From: Chara braunii | Lineage: Eukaryota > Streptophyta > Charophyceae > Charales > Characeae | Assembly: GCA_003427395.1 (NCBI GenBank) | Contig: BFEA01000222.1 | Span: 610,106 to 663,473 of the forward strand | Length of the DNA stretch: 53,368 nucleotides | Direction of reading: 5' to 3' | Shown: piece after piece, positions 53,285 to 53,368 of the stretch | Layout: each line of letters opens with the position of its first letter | Position numbering within the stretch: position 1 is the stretch's first letter | Made by a program: the position numbers and the translations under genes | The notes under the pieces: generated by a model | Databases searched by the model: none | Told to the model about the DNA's origin: nothing | The model's input: only the letters and a program-made list of their open reading frames with translations

Positions 53285-53368
53285 CAGATCCCAGGGGTCG
53301 ATCCCTTGACCTCAGCTTACCTGTGTACAGTATCTGTACAGTTCCCTGGAGTTGAACCCGTGACCTGC
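53285..53368 (-). repeat. Two tRNA T-arm-like sequences at the window edge
   Basis: The minus strand reads CAGGTCACGGGTTCAACTCC and then GAGGTCAAGGGATCGACCCC. Both are B boxes in paired flanks, about 56 bases apart, suggesting a dimeric or tandem tRNA-derived repeat that truncates element E. Confidence 0.5.

Overview
This window looks like gene-poor, repeat-dominated nuclear DNA from a eukaryote, most probably of the green (streptophyte) lineage. The evidence is at least five decayed Ty3/gypsy LTR retrotransposons, one with a C-terminal chromodomain, primer-binding sites complementary to plant-type initiator-Met and Asp tRNAs, and pseudogene pieces of U6 snRNA, 25S rRNA and tRNAs. A charophyte alga is possible, but that is inference. 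I found no intact host gene, no operon and no CRISPR array. N bases at 38362, 52212 and 52214 and a 92-C run show this is an imperfect assembly.

Layout. 1-308 is the end of an LTR (family C) with a decayed primer-binding site. 309-2640 holds no gene apart from a (CT)n microsatellite. 2640-5360 is a CT-rich module followed by a dense mosaic of U6-, tRNA- and 25S-rRNA-derived pieces in both orientations. 6970-7300 is an 82-bp tandem array of perfect hairpins. 7800-10840 is a series of short-period tandem arrays, followed by a broken unknown ORF (10842-11912) and a convergent unknown ORF pair (12497-13173). 14226-20640 is one minus-strand family-C element (A). Its leader and gag have been replaced by a 2.9-kb segment bounded by inverted hairpin-bearing ends. 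22900-24345 is a second copy of the CT-rich + U6 + tRNA-like module. 24364-28235 is gypsy element B, followed by a partial B LTR (to 28958) fused directly to a truncated 5' LTR of element C (28959-37387).

Element C ends at 37387, and an AT-rich leader and gypsy element D (chromovirus, to 45165) follow. The junction region is falsely or truly duplicated (36529-38270 = 38363-40104) around the poly-C gap. 45166-46040 again holds hairpin, tRNA-like and U6-derived pieces and a long poly-A. 46040-49990 has no gene, but it has palindromes, a T-rich tandem array and a tRNA-Asp-type primer-binding site. 50000-53259 is minus-strand element E, the best preserved and a sister of B, whose upstream part is cut by tRNA-like sequence at the window edge.

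The elements encode the usual gag (zinc knuckle), protease, reverse transcriptase, RNase H and integrase order. Almost all carry stops, frameshifts, deletions or mutated catalytic residues, so most are fossils. The most unusual content is the repeated association of tRNA-like heads, U6-like sequence and rRNA pieces, and the hairpin-ended element that sits at the edges of three separate insertions or deletions.
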